The translations under genes were made by a program, and so were the position numbers. This document shows positions 7,510 to 16,127 of a stretch of 22,956 nucleotides of DNA, piece after piece. Below the pieces are notes generated by a model. It was not told the origin of the DNA, did no database searches, and saw nothing but the letters and a program-made list of their open reading frames with translations. The stretch's first letter is position 1, and the number at the start of each line of letters is the position of its first letter. This DNA comes from Thermodesulfobacteriota bacterium (lineage in GTDB: Bacteria > Desulfobacterota > BSN033 > UBA1163). Location of the stretch: contig JASEIE010000018.1 of assembly GCA_030024065.1 (NCBI GenBank), positions 1-22,956 on the forward strand, in the 5' to 3' direction.

Positions 7510-8871
7510 ATGAAAGCAGATCTCGCCATCATCAACGGACTTCTGGTCGATTCACAAAGCATCTACCCGGGTGTCCTCTATGTCAGAGAGGGAAAGATCG
7601 TCGGGATCACACAATCTCTGGAGAATCATCCTCAGAAGGTGATCGATGCCAATGGTCTCTACATCCTTCCTGGAGCGATCGATGGACATGTCCATATGAT
7701 GGATCCTGGGTACACGGAGCGAGAAGATTTTCCCACAGGTACAAAGGCCGCTGCCCGGGGTGGTGTCACCACGGTGATCGACCATCACCGGACCGTTCCC
7801 CAGGTTTTTGGGGCACAAGAATTCATTGAAAAGAAAGAATATCTGGAGAAACGGTCCGTCGTCGATTTCGGTCTGTTGGGCGGTTTGAACCTTAAGAACG
7901 TGAGAGACCTGAGAGGAATGTGGGAGGCCGGGGCTCTGGGATTTAAAGGATTTACCTGCGAGCTGCATGAAGCGGATGCCCTGTTACCAGGGAATCTCAT
8001 GGAGATCCTCAATGACATCCGTCAATTCAATGGCATTGCGTTATTTCACTGTGAGGAAGATTCCCTCCTCAAGAAGAACGAGGAATTGCTCCGGAAGGAG
8101 GGAAGAAAGGATCCAATGATCATTCCGGAGTGGAGAACTCCGGAAGCGGAAGAATGGGCTGTCCGATCGGTGCTGCATGCAGCCAGCCGGACAGGTGCAC
8201 GAGTCGCCGTTGCCCATACAAGCCTTTCTTCTCTCGTTCTGGAAATGGCTCAGGCACGGGCACAGGGAATTTCCATTTTCACGGAAACGTGCGCCCAGTA
8301 CCTCTATCTGACCGAGGAGGATTTGAAGAAAAAGGGGCCATTTGTCAAGTTTACCCCGCCACCGCGGAAGAAGGAAGAGGTGGAGAAGATGTGGTGGTGC
8401 GCAAGCAATAGACTCATCGATATGGTGAATTCCGATCACTGCCCCTATCCCTATGCGGAGAAAGAAGCAGGAATCAAAGATATCTGGCTCGCTCCTTTCG
8501 GAATCCCCGGAGTGGAGACAGCGACCCTGATCTTGCTCGATGGGGTTTCCCGTGGACGATTGACCCTCCAGGACATTGCCTATCTTCGGAGTGAGCGGCC
8601 CGGAATGATTTATGGGCTTACGGGACAGAAGGGGTCGCTTCGGGTTGGTTGCGATGCCGATCTTATCTTTGTGGATCTGAAGCGCAAAGTAATTCTTGAT
8701 AACAAGAAGATCGTCTCCAAATGCGGCTGGACGCCTTATCATGGCAGGGAGCTTCAGGGAGATGTCGCCTTAACCATGGTCCGGGGAAAGATCGTCATGG
8801 AGGATGGAAAAGTGATCGGAGAGCCAGGTTGGGGAAGATTTGTCACCCGCAAGGATGGTGCTATACCATAA
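7510..8871 (+). CDS. cyclic amidohydrolase (dihydroorotase / hydantoinase / allantoinase family)
   Basis: The 453-residue TIM-barrel amidohydrolase retains the whole binuclear metal site: His60 and His62 (DGHVHMMDPG), Lys146 (GFKGFTCE, the carboxylated lysine), His180 (FHCEE), His236 (AVAHTS) and Asp309 (NSDHCPY). The N-terminal beta sandwich begins ADLAIINGLLVD, and the C-terminal strand pair has the usual ADLIFVDLKRKV. AGGAGGT precedes ATG 7510 by six bases. Allantoinase, dihydropyrimidinase and class-I dihydroorotase share this scaffold. The location in a transporter/catabolic cluster, away from pyrimidine genes, argues for a catabolic cyclic-amide or cyclic-ureide hydrolase rather than biosynthetic PyrC (inference). 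It is cytoplasmic. Confidence 0.88.
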   Translation: MKADLAIINGLLVDSQSIYPGVLYVREGKIVGITQSLENHPQKVIDANGLYILPGAIDGHVHMMDPGYTEREDFPTGTKAAARGGVTTVIDHHRTVPQVFGAQEFIEKKEYLEKRSVVDFGLLGGLNLKNVRDLRGMWEAGALGFKGFTCELHEADALLPGNLMEILNDIRQFNGIALFHCEEDSLLKKNEELLRKEGRKDPMIIPEWRTPEAEEWAVRSVLHAASRTGARVAVAHTSLSSLVLEMAQARAQGISIFTETCAQYLYLTEEDLKKKGPFVKFTPPPRKKEEVEKMWWCASNRLIDMVNSDHCPYPYAEKEAGIKDIWLAPFGIPGVETATLILLDGVSRGRLTLQDIAYLRSERPGMIYGLTGQKGSLRVGCDADLIFVDLKRKVILDNKKIVSKCGWTPYHGRELQGDVALTMVRGKIVMEDGKVIGEPGWGRFVTRKDGAIP

Positions 8872-8974
8872 TGGCAAGCAAGAAATTGATCTATCTCCTC
8901 GGTCGTCATGAATGGAAGAATTGCTGGGCCATATGTTATAAATAAAAAATGATGGAAAAAGGAGGTTATATAAA

Positions 8975-10201
8975 ATGAGTACGCCCTGGAAAACGGAGAA
9001 CTGGTTTGTGAGCCCCTGGAATTATGAGGAAGAGGTAACCAAAGATTTTCATCCGCCTAAGACAGTCAAAATTCATGACATCACCCTGCGAGACGGTGAA
9101 CAACAAGCAGGGATCATCTTTACCAAGGATGATAAAATACGCATCGCCGAGAAACTGGCGGAAGCAGGAGTCCATCGCATTGAAGCGGGCATGCCCGCAG
9201 TTTCACCCTCTGACGAGGCTGCCATCAAGGAGATTGTCAGGCGTGACCTCGGTCCGGAAATCTTCTGTTTCTGCCGTTGTGTGGTGGATGATGTGAAACG
9301 GGCCGTGGATTGTGGCGTTAAGGGAATTGTGATCGAGATTCCTGCCAGCGCCGAATTGATCGAACAGGCTTACAAATGGCCTCTTGAGAAAGCGATCGAC
9401 CTTTCCATCAAGGCCACCACCTACGCCAGGGAACAGGGACTGTATACGGTTTTCTTTACCATTGACGGGACAAGGACAGATGTGAATTGGTTGTTGGACC
9501 TGGTCGACCGGGTATCCAGGGAAGGCCACATGGATGCCTTCACGCTTGTCGATACCTTTGGAGTCCTGTCGCCTCACGGAGCAAGTTATTTCACCAAGAA
9601 GGTTAAAGAGAGGGTGTCGAAACCATTGGAGATTCATTTCCACTCTGATTTTGGTCTCGGGGTGGCAAACACTATCATGGCAGTCCTGGCCGGCGCCGAG
9701 GTGATCCATTCCACCGTGACCGGGATCGGAGAGCGAGCCGGCAATACCCCCATGGAGGAAACGGCTCTGGCCCTTCTCACGATGTACAACATTGACGTGG
9801 GGATTGACTACAGCAAGCTCAACGAGCTGTCTCAATTGGTGCAGAAGCTCTCGGGCACAACCGTTCCCGCCAATCGTCCCTTCATCGGCGAGGGAGCCTA
9901 TAACATCGAATCCGGGATCATCACCGGATGGTTCAGGAACGCCTTTGAGAAAAATCCTACGACGGTTTACCCTGTTCGGCCTGATTTTGTGGGCCATAAA
10001 AAACCCGAGATCCTCATGGGCAAGAAGAGCGGAGTGGACAACATCTCGATCTGGTCAGCAAGGCTGGGAATCAGTCTCACCGAGGAAGAAAGCATGGATG
10101 TGCTGATGCGGGTGAAGCTGAAAGCCCTTGACCTTAAACGAACGCTCAAGGAGAGTGAGTTCAAGAAAATTGTCAAGGAAGTCAAGTCGGCGAAAAAGTA
10201 G
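8975..10201 (+). CDS. homocitrate synthase / 2-isopropylmalate synthase-like DRE-TIM enzyme
   Basis: The 408-residue protein is an HMGL-like DRE-TIM barrel. The signature TLRDGEQQAG gives Arg39, Asp40 and Glu42; the metal His pair is His221 and His223 in HFHSDFGLG; GIGERAGNTPMEE (250-262) is the standard substrate loop. A helical subdomain follows (residues about 280-405), but there is no LeuA dimer regulatory domain, which would bring the length above 500. The enzyme is therefore not allosterically regulated like LeuA and is closer to homocitrate-synthase-type proteins. Such enzymes join acetyl-CoA to a 2-oxoacid or catalyse related aldol-type chemistry. AAGGAGGT sits eight bases before the ATG. 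In this cluster a role in a degradative or anaplerotic pathway is likelier than leucine synthesis, because no leuCDB genes are nearby. Confidence 0.85.
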   Translation: MSTPWKTENWFVSPWNYEEEVTKDFHPPKTVKIHDITLRDGEQQAGIIFTKDDKIRIAEKLAEAGVHRIEAGMPAVSPSDEAAIKEIVRRDLGPEIFCFCRCVVDDVKRAVDCGVKGIVIEIPASAELIEQAYKWPLEKAIDLSIKATTYAREQGLYTVFFTIDGTRTDVNWLLDLVDRVSREGHMDAFTLVDTFGVLSPHGASYFTKKVKERVSKPLEIHFHSDFGLGVANTIMAVLAGAEVIHSTVTGIGERAGNTPMEETALALLTMYNIDVGIDYSKLNELSQLVQKLSGTTVPANRPFIGEGAYNIESGIITGWFRNAFEKNPTTVYPVRPDFVGHKKPEILMGKKSGVDNISIWSARLGISLTEEESMDVLMRVKLKALDLKRTLKESEFKKIVKEVKSAKK

Positions 10202-10240
10202 ATCCACGGGGATTCATTTGTCGCTGGGAGGTTTGAACCA

Positions 10241-11623
10241 ATGATGAGCAGGGAAGTGAAAAATGAACTGAAGTCCATTGTGGGAGCGGAGAGGTATCTG
10301 GACGAGAAGGAAGATCTCGTGATCTATTCCTACGACGCATTCATGGTAAAGGGCCAACCGGATGTCGTTCTTTTCCCGGTGACAACCGAAGAGGTTTCGA
10401 AGATCATGAAAGTGGCAACCCGGGAAAAGATCCCCGTGACGCCTCGAGGGGCCGGGACCAACCTCACAGGAGGATCGGTTCCTACTCGAGGAGGAATTGC
10501 CCTCGTCTTTACTAAAATGAACAAAATCCTGGACATCGACAGGGAGAACCGAGTTGCCGTGGTTCAACCAGGTGTGATCAATATGGATTTTCAGAAAGAG
10601 CTCGCCAAATACGGCCTCTACTATCCTCCTGACCCGGGGAGCATGGCTGTCACGACCATGGGAGGAAACGTAGCAGAAAATGCAGGCGGACCCAGGGCCG
10701 TGAAATACGGTGTGACCAAGGACTACCTCCTTGGAATGGAGGTTGTTTTAGCTTCGGGTCAAGTCTTGCGGACAGGTGCGAAGACGATCAAGAATGTGAC
10801 GGGATACAATCTGACACAACTGTTCTGTGGCTCCGAGGGAACTCTGGGCCTCATCACCGAAATCATCCTGAAATTGATCCCTTTGCCTGAGGCGAAAAGG
10901 ACCCTCCAGGCTGCCTATAAGAATTTAAACGACGCCGGTAAGACCGTCATCAAGGTCATGGAGGTCGGAATTCTCCCTGTGGCGTTGGAGCTTCTGGACA
11001 AGATTTTTATTAACATTATTGAGGACTATACGCATATCGGTCTCCCTCGTGAAGCCGAAGCCCTGCTCTTAATCGAGGTCGATGGACCGGAGGCTGGCGT
11101 CATCGACCAGGCGGAACGGCTGACCAAACTCTGCCGCGATATGGGAGCTCATGAGATTAAGGTCGCCAAGACCGCGGCGGAGAATGAAGAGATCTGGAGG
11201 GCCAGGCGTTCGGCCTATGGAGCCGAAGCCCGGTTGAGACCGACGGCCATCGCAGAAGATTGCACGGTCCCTGTGACGAATCTGGTAGCCATGTTTCAGG
11301 AGGTTGGCAAGATCGCTCAGAAGTACAATCTGTTGATTCCTATTGTGGCCCATGCCGGAGACGGGAATTTGCATCCCCAGATCCTTACGGATATCCGGAA
11401 CAAGGAAGAAATGGAGAGGGTCTTCAAGGCCATCGATGAGATTTCGGTTAAAGCGATCGAATTGGGCGGCACCTTGACCGGAGAACACGGAATCGGAATC
11501 GCGAAAAGGGAGATGCTCCCCCTCGAAATTGGAGAGGTGGCGATGGAGATTACGCGAAATCTGAAGAGGGCTTTTGACCCACTGAATATCTTGAACCCTG
11601 ACAAAGTGGTTCGGCTTACATAG
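10241..11623 (+). CDS. glcD: FAD-linked 2-hydroxyacid dehydrogenase, GlcD/D-lactate dehydrogenase type
   Basis: The 460-residue protein has an N-terminal PCMH-type FAD-binding domain and a C-terminal FAD-oxidase domain. FAD contacts are visible in TPRGAGTNLTGG (residues 67-78), GGNVAENAGGPR (141-152) and CGSEGTLGLITE (196-207). The C-terminal domain has HAGDGNLHP (371-379) and GEHGIGIAK (414-422), which carry the catalytic-site residues of the glycolate/D-lactate dehydrogenase family. GGGAGGT lies eight bases before ATG 10241; a second ATG follows at 10244. The Fe-S partner gene is 87 bases downstream. Substrate could be glycolate, lactate or another 2-hydroxyacid; the gene symbol denotes family, not proven substrate. 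It is probably bound to the membrane's inner face through its partner. Confidence 0.9.
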   Translation: MMSREVKNELKSIVGAERYLDEKEDLVIYSYDAFMVKGQPDVVLFPVTTEEVSKIMKVATREKIPVTPRGAGTNLTGGSVPTRGGIALVFTKMNKILDIDRENRVAVVQPGVINMDFQKELAKYGLYYPPDPGSMAVTTMGGNVAENAGGPRAVKYGVTKDYLLGMEVVLASGQVLRTGAKTIKNVTGYNLTQLFCGSEGTLGLITEIILKLIPLPEAKRTLQAAYKNLNDAGKTVIKVMEVGILPVALELLDKIFINIIEDYTHIGLPREAEALLLIEVDGPEAGVIDQAERLTKLCRDMGAHEIKVAKTAAENEEIWRARRSAYGAEARLRPTAIAEDCTVPVTNLVAMFQEVGKIAQKYNLLIPIVAHAGDGNLHPQILTDIRNKEEMERVFKAIDEISVKAIELGGTLTGEHGIGIAKREMLPLEIGEVAMEITRNLKRAFDPLNILNPDKVVRLT

Positions 11624-11630
11624 CAGAAAG

Positions 11631-11690
11631 ATTTCCGCTCCAGCAAACATCGGAGTGGAAATGGCGCAACCTAAAGGGTGCGGCTACAAA
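11631..11690. repeat. two adjacent hairpins between glcD-like and glcF-like genes
   Basis: ATTTCCGCTCC (11631-11641) pairs with GGAGTGGAAAT (11652-11662) with one G-T pair. Immediately after, CGCAACC and GGGTGCG flank a TAAA loop (about 11665-11682). The block fills most of the 87-base gap between two genes that should work as one enzyme. It is probably a dispersed palindromic repeat; there is no U-tract to suggest termination. Confidence 0.6.
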
Positions 11691-11710
11691 GAAGGTTTGG
11701 GAGTGGATGA

Positions 11711-12976
11711 ATGGAATTACAAGAGACAAGGGAGCTGGTTGATCGTTGCAATAAATGTGGTCTCTGCATCTCTGCCTGTCCTGTTTACCAGCAGGTTCTC
11801 ATGGAGGCCGCAAGCCCTCGGGGCAAAATCCAGCTGGTCAAAAGCTTTCTCGAAGGCGATGTAGAACTTTCCAAGCGCTTCAAAGAGATCATTTTGACCT
11901 GCCTCCTCTGTGAAAACTGTGTCGTGAATTGCCCCAGCGGAGTTCGGCATGATCACATCTTCACAGATTTGCGGACTGAATTGGTCAAGAAACACGGACT
12001 CAACTGGAAGAAAAATCTGATTTACCGATTGCTGACCAACGAAAAATTCCTCCATTCCTCCTCAGTATTGGCCAAGCTTTGCCGGAACTGGTTGCTCGAA
12101 ACCTTTGCCAAGAGCATGAGGATCGGAAACATCCCCGTGGGAAAAATGCCAAAGGTCAACCCCAAACCCTTCCGGGACCGCTTTGATGGAATGATCCCTC
12201 CGGAGGGGAAACCGCAAGGGCGGGTCTACTACTTCACCGGTTGCTTTACCAACTATTTTGCAGAGGATGTGGGTCAGGCTGTAGTGAATATCCTCAGGAA
12301 GCTGCAATTAGAGATAGAGATTCCGTCCCGTCAGGACTGCTGCGGTATTGCACCCATCTTATCGGGAGAGGCGGATATCCCTCTCAGTAATGTGGAGAAG
12401 AATATTGGCGCGATGGCACGGGAAGATATCAATGTTGTCCTCGTAGATTGCGCCACGTGCGGGGCAGCCTTCAAAAAGGAATATATCGCTCTGTTGAAGA
12501 GAAAAGGGATGGATACCACGCAGGCCGAAATTCTGAAGAATAAAACTGTTGATGTCCTGGAATATGTCGCCGAGAGAATCCACCTCCTCCCCTTTCGCAA
12601 GAATGGAAAAGGGGAGAAGATTCGAGTGACCTACCATGATCCATGCCACCTGGTTCGGGCTCAAGGGATAAGCCAGGCTCCTCGAAAGATACTGAAGGCC
12701 CTGCCCCAGGTGGAGTTTGTGGAAATGAAGGACGCCGATATCTGTTGCGGGGGGGGAGGGTCTTTTCAGTTCGATTTCCCTGAAATCTCCAGGGGAATTA
12801 CTGAAAATAAGTTAAAGAACATCCGGGAGACAGGGGCTTTCGTTGTTGTCACGGGATGCCCGGGATGCCGGGTCACCATCGGGGGGAATATGGACGGGCA
12901 AGACCACATTCAAGTCCTCCATCCTCTTCAACTGGTGGACAAGCTCCTTTCTGACGGATCCCCAGAAAAATCCTGA
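11711..12976 (+). CDS. glcF: GlcF-like Fe-S oxidoreductase (heterodisulfide-reductase CCG-domain protein)
   Basis: The 421-residue protein starts with two [4Fe-4S] clusters: Cys13, 16, 19, 23 (CNKCGLCISACP) and Cys64, 67, 70, 74 (CLLCENCVVNCP). Two CCG domains follow: Cys178, Cys210-211, Cys247 and Cys250 in the first, and Cys312, Cys345-346, Cys383 and Cys386 in the second. This is the domain order of GlcF and LutA/HdrD-like proteins. It takes electrons from the FAD subunit encoded just upstream and passes them to quinone or another carrier. No GlcE-like third subunit is present, so the pair resembles the two-gene GlcD-GlcF form. GGGAG is seven bases before ATG 11711. It is the last + strand gene of the cluster; a convergent dapB ends 41 bases later. 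Confidence 0.9.
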   Translation: MELQETRELVDRCNKCGLCISACPVYQQVLMEAASPRGKIQLVKSFLEGDVELSKRFKEIILTCLLCENCVVNCPSGVRHDHIFTDLRTELVKKHGLNWKKNLIYRLLTNEKFLHSSSVLAKLCRNWLLETFAKSMRIGNIPVGKMPKVNPKPFRDRFDGMIPPEGKPQGRVYYFTGCFTNYFAEDVGQAVVNILRKLQLEIEIPSRQDCCGIAPILSGEADIPLSNVEKNIGAMAREDINVVLVDCATCGAAFKKEYIALLKRKGMDTTQAEILKNKTVDVLEYVAERIHLLPFRKNGKGEKIRVTYHDPCHLVRAQGISQAPRKILKALPQVEFVEMKDADICCGGGGSFQFDFPEISRGITENKLKNIRETGAFVVVTGCPGCRVTIGGNMDGQDHIQVLHPLQLVDKLLSDGSPEKS

Positions 12977-13017
12977 GGCCTGGAACTGACCGGAGGGGCC
13001 CCATCGAACTTTCCTGG

Positions 13018-13836
13018 TTACCAGCTCCTTCCTTTTAACCCCAGCACATCCTGCATATCATAAAGGCCATTGGGCTGGTTGACAATCCAGAGGGCGGCTT
13101 TGACCGCTCCGCGGGCGAAGTTGTCCCGGCTGTGGGCCCGGTGAGTTATTTCCAGTCGCTCACCGATCCCCCCGAAGAGGACGGTGTGTTCTCCGGCAAT
13201 ATCACCTGCCCGGATGACCTGCATCCCGATCTCCTCTTTCGTCCGCTCACCTATCATACCCTTGCGGCCATAGATTCCAACTTGACCGAAATCGCGTCCA
13301 ATGGCCTTGGCAATTAACTCTCCCAGTTTAACGGCCGTTCCGCTGGGCGAATCCTTTTTCAGACGATGATGCGCCTCAAGGATCTCCACATCATATTCGG
13401 GACCCAACACTTTGGCTACCTCTTGAACGACTCGAAACATCACATTCATCCCCACGCTCATATTGGGAGTGAGCACACACCGGACGCTTTTCGATAGTTC
13501 TCTCACCCTCTCCATCTGCCCCTGATTCAGACCCGTGGTTCCGATGACAATCGCAAAACCCTTCTCCTTAGCAAATTCCAAACTCTCCAGGGAAGCTGCG
13601 GGATTACTGAAATTGATGATCACATCCCCTTCCACCTTCTTCAAATCCCCCTCCAATCGAATCCCTATTTTCCCGAGGCCGATGACCTCTCCGACATCCA
13701 TTCCGATTGAGGGATGATCCGTTCTTTCAATTGCTCGATAGAGTTCAATGGATGGGGTTTCTTTGATATGGTGAATGATCCGGCTTCCCATCTTGCCTGC
13801 TGCCCCGATGACAATGGCCTTAACATTCCCTTTCAT
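13018..13836 (-). CDS. dapB: 4-hydroxy-tetrahydrodipicolinate reductase DapB
   Basis: The 272-residue protein catalyses the NAD(P)H-dependent reduction in the lysine/meso-diaminopimelate pathway, in the cytoplasm. The N-terminal Rossmann motif is VIGAAGKMGSR (GAAGKMG at residues 11-17). GTTG (99-102) and the catalytic/substrate loop EAHHRLKKDSPSGTA (154-168), with the His pair, Lys and SGTA, are intact. ATG 13836 overlaps the dapF stop as ATGA and has GGGAGGAGG about eight bases upstream, inside dapF. An in-frame GTG-free extension to 13854 is possible but not favoured. It is the last gene of a lysA-dapF-dapB run, and convergent with the glcF-like gene. dapA is not in the window. Confidence 0.96.
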   Translation of the reverse strand: MKGNVKAIVIGAAGKMGSRIIHHIKETPSIELYRAIERTDHPSIGMDVGEVIGLGKIGIRLEGDLKKVEGDVIINFSNPAASLESLEFAKEKGFAIVIGTTGLNQGQMERVRELSKSVRCVLTPNMSVGMNVMFRVVQEVAKVLGPEYDVEILEAHHRLKKDSPSGTAVKLGELIAKAIGRDFGQVGIYGRKGMIGERTKEEIGMQVIRAGDIAGEHTVLFGGIGERLEITHRAHSRDNFARGAVKAALWIVNQPNGLYDMQDVLGLKGRSW

Positions 13837-14654
13837 TGGTAAGCCTCCTCCCACATCTCTGCTTCATAGATGATGTGAACATCTCCTTCAAAGAACACCT
13901 TCTTCACCTCTCCGGCCCCGAGTTCAAAATGGACGGTAAGAATCTCTCCTCCTCTTGTCCTCATTGAAACCGGAGACCTCACCAGGCCCTTAAATGCAGC
14001 AATCAGAGCCGAGGCCACAGCCCCTGTGCCACAGGCTAAGGTCTCATCCTCGACTCCTCTCTCATAGGTTCGGATGGATAGGTGAGCATCCTTCTCCAGT
14101 CGGACAAAGTTCGCATTCGTACCGGCTGGGCTGAAATGGGGATGATACCGAATGGCTCTTCCCATCTGAGTGATATCCATACTCTCTATGTCATTTAAAA
14201 ATAAGACAGCATGGGGAACTCCGGTATTGATACTTGAAACCGTCTGCTCCTTTCCTTCGATAAGAATCTTCTCGTCCAGTTTAAGGCCATAAGGCTTTGT
14301 CATTTCGAGCTTAACCCTTTTTCCATCGACTTGTGCATAAAGGGTGCCGGCAAGGGTCTCAAAGGTCAACGAGGAACCTGAGATCCCTTTTAAAAAGGCA
14401 AAACGCGCAGCGCACCTGCCTCCATTTCCGCACATCTCCGGTTCGCTTCCATCGGCGTTGAAAAACCGCCATCTAAAATCCGTCTTCTCTGATCGTTCAA
14501 TCAGAATGAGACCATCCGCCCCCACAGAAACCCTTCTCTGGCAAACCTTCCGGGCAAACCCTTTCATCCGATCTTCATTTAAAATGGATTTTCGATGATC
14601 GATGAGGATGAAGTCATTTCCACTTCCACTCATCTTCATAAAAGGAATTCTCAT
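13833..14654 (-). CDS. dapF: diaminopimelate epimerase DapF
   Basis: The 273-residue enzyme converts LL- to meso-diaminopimelate, the precursor of lysine and of Gram-negative peptidoglycan. The start MKMSGSGNDFILID is diagnostic. Both catalytic cysteines are present: Cys75 in EMCGNGGRCAARF and Cys208 in LACGTGAVASA. Length is normal for the family. Its last four bases overlap the dapB start, so translation is coupled. Upstream lies an 87-base repeat-filled gap after lysA. The cofactor-free two-base mechanism of DapF needs only these residues, so the gene looks fully functional. Confidence 0.97.
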   Translation of the reverse strand: MRIPFMKMSGSGNDFILIDHRKSILNEDRMKGFARKVCQRRVSVGADGLILIERSEKTDFRWRFFNADGSEPEMCGNGGRCAARFAFLKGISGSSLTFETLAGTLYAQVDGKRVKLEMTKPYGLKLDEKILIEGKEQTVSSINTGVPHAVLFLNDIESMDITQMGRAIRYHPHFSPAGTNANFVRLEKDAHLSIRTYERGVEDETLACGTGAVASALIAAFKGLVRSPVSMRTRGGEILTVHFELGAGEVKKVFFEGDVHIIYEAEMWEEAYQ

Positions 14655-14680
14655 TGAGCCCTAACCTCCGGTCCAATGAA

Positions 14681-14743
14681 TCAGGGCTAAAGCCCTGAGT
14701 TACATCATGAGGATTCTGTAACTCAGCCCTTCAGGGCTGAGTT
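14681..14743. repeat. paired palindromes between lysA and dapF
   Basis: CAGGGCT/AGCCCTG (14682-14688 with 14691-14697) and AACTCAGCCC/GGGCTGAGTT (14720-14729 with 14734-14743) are two perfect hairpins. The halves are also inverse copies of each other (CTGAGTTACA at 14695-14704 against TGTAACTCAG at 14717-14726), so alternative folds exist. The right hairpin runs into the lysA stop codon. Confidence 0.8.
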
Positions 14744-16004
14744 ATGATTGTGTCAGAAACTCCGGGATCTTTTCCCCCCGGATGAGGTCCTCGTAATTCT
14801 CCCTTTCGCGGATCACAAACATCTGATCCTCTCTGACTAAAACCTCGGCGACTCTTGTTCTTGAATTGTAGTTGGTGGACATGGAGAACCCGTAGGCGCC
14901 CGCGCTCATGATTGCAAGCAGTTCACCGGGATTTAGTCTTGGAAGTTTCCGCCCTTTAGCCAGGAAGTCCGCTGATTCACAGACCGGACCCACCACGTCG
15001 GCCACGATCTCCTCCCGGTTCTCATCCCTCACAGGAAGGATCTGATGGTAGGAACCATAATAACTGGGTCGGACAAGATCGTTCATCGCTGCATCTACGA
15101 CGATGAACCGTTTCTCCTCATTTTCTTTAAGGTTAAGAACCTTTGAAACCAGAATTCCGGCATTTCCAACGATGACCCGGCCTGGCTCCAGGATGAGGGT
15201 GCAGCCAAAATCACGAATCTCCTCAAGGATGTTAGAGGCATATTCAACAGGTTGGGGAGGTTCTTCATCGTCATAGGTAATTCCCAGTCCCCCTCCGAGA
15301 TCGAGATACCGGATCTCCACCCCTTCTTTCCGTAAATTCTCGACAAGACTTTTCAGCTTCTTCAGGGCTTCTACGATGGGTTCCACCTCCACCAGCTGGG
15401 ATCCCAAATGACAGTCGATTCCAATGACCTTCAGGTTCGGCAGTTCGGAGGCAAGGCGATAGACCATTGGTGCCCGGAGGATATCGATACCGAATTTATT
15501 CTGTTTCAGTCCGGTGGTGATATAGGGATGGGTTTTGGGATCGATATCAGGGTTAACACGGATGGCAATGGGCGCTTTCTTCCCCATCCTGCCTGCCACT
15601 TCGTTAATCGTCTGAAGTTCCATGGAGGACTCAACATTGAACATGAGGATACCGGCTTTCAGGGCATACTCAATCTCATCCTCTTTCTTTCCAACTCCGG
15701 AAAACACGATCTTCTGCGGATCTGCCCCTCCCTTCAGGCCGCGGAAAAGTTCCCCTCCGGAGACGACATCAACTCCTCCCCCCATGTTGACAAAAAGCTT
15801 GATAAGGGCCAGATTGGAGTTGGCTTTGACCGAATAACAGACAAGGTGAGGAATCCCTTCGAAGGCATCATTAAAAACATTAAAGTGCCTTACCAGAGTG
15901 TTGTAGCTGTAAAGGTAGAAGGGTGTCCCCACCTTTTCAGCAATGCGGCTAATGGGAAGCCCTTCACAGTGAAGCTCATGGTTTTTATACTCAAAAAAAT
16001 GCAT
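14742..16004 (-). CDS. lysA: diaminopimelate decarboxylase LysA
   Basis: The 420-residue PLP enzyme decarboxylates meso-diaminopimelate to L-lysine. The PLP lysine is Lys60 in CYSVKANSN. Other family marks are HLGSQ (199-203), the phosphate-binding LDLGGGLGI (234-242), EPGR (273-276), the intersubunit active-site Cys342 in GPVCESADFL, and GAYGFSMSTNYNSR (369-382). The open frame extends to 16055, but that part derives from repeat DNA. ATG 16004 has GGGAG six bases upstream and fits the usual length. lysA precedes dapF and dapB on the same strand. The last codons and stop overlap a palindrome. Confidence 0.97.
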   Translation of the reverse strand: MHFFEYKNHELHCEGLPISRIAEKVGTPFYLYSYNTLVRHFNVFNDAFEGIPHLVCYSVKANSNLALIKLFVNMGGGVDVVSGGELFRGLKGGADPQKIVFSGVGKKEDEIEYALKAGILMFNVESSMELQTINEVAGRMGKKAPIAIRVNPDIDPKTHPYITTGLKQNKFGIDILRAPMVYRLASELPNLKVIGIDCHLGSQLVEVEPIVEALKKLKSLVENLRKEGVEIRYLDLGGGLGITYDDEEPPQPVEYASNILEEIRDFGCTLILEPGRVIVGNAGILVSKVLNLKENEEKRFIVVDAAMNDLVRPSYYGSYHQILPVRDENREEIVADVVGPVCESADFLAKGRKLPRLNPGELLAIMSAGAYGFSMSTNYNSRTRVAEVLVREDQMFVIRERENYEDLIRGEKIPEFLTQS

Positions 16005-16020
16005 CCGGCGCTCCCGCTTA

Positions 16021-16126
16021 GTTCGGAGTAATGAGTTCCCCTGCCCGCCGAACAAGTACTTTGGCAGGCGGGGGGTTCGGAGGCTTAACTTTTTTTACTC
16101 CGAACTACGAACTCTGAACTCCGAAC
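16021..16126. repeat. compound inverted repeat between the FN3 lipoprotein gene and lysA
   Basis: GTTCGGAGTAA (16021-16031) is the exact inverse complement of TTACTCCGAAC (16095-16105). Further copies of the core are GTTCGGAG at 16075 and CTCCGAAC at 16119. Nested between is an imperfect palindrome running from CCCGCCGAA to TTTGGCAGGCGGG (about 16043-16071) around AAGTACTT. The GTTCGGAG unit recurs at the end of the LPS-kinase-like gene (20469). Confidence 0.8.
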
Positions 16127-16127
16127 T

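Noticed and set aside
8041..8742. 233-codon open frame opposite the cyclic amidohydrolase
   Set aside because: The + strand gene has a full metal site; the reverse frame has low-complexity His/Pro/Leu-rich composition and no family resemblance.
8871..8945. 24-codon frame starting at the end of the amidohydrolase gene
   Set aside because: Too short, no ribosome site of its own, and the region merely carries the leader of the next gene.
9203..9997. 264-codon open frame opposite the DRE-TIM enzyme
   Set aside because: Composition is typical of an antisense shadow, and the + strand gene is certain.
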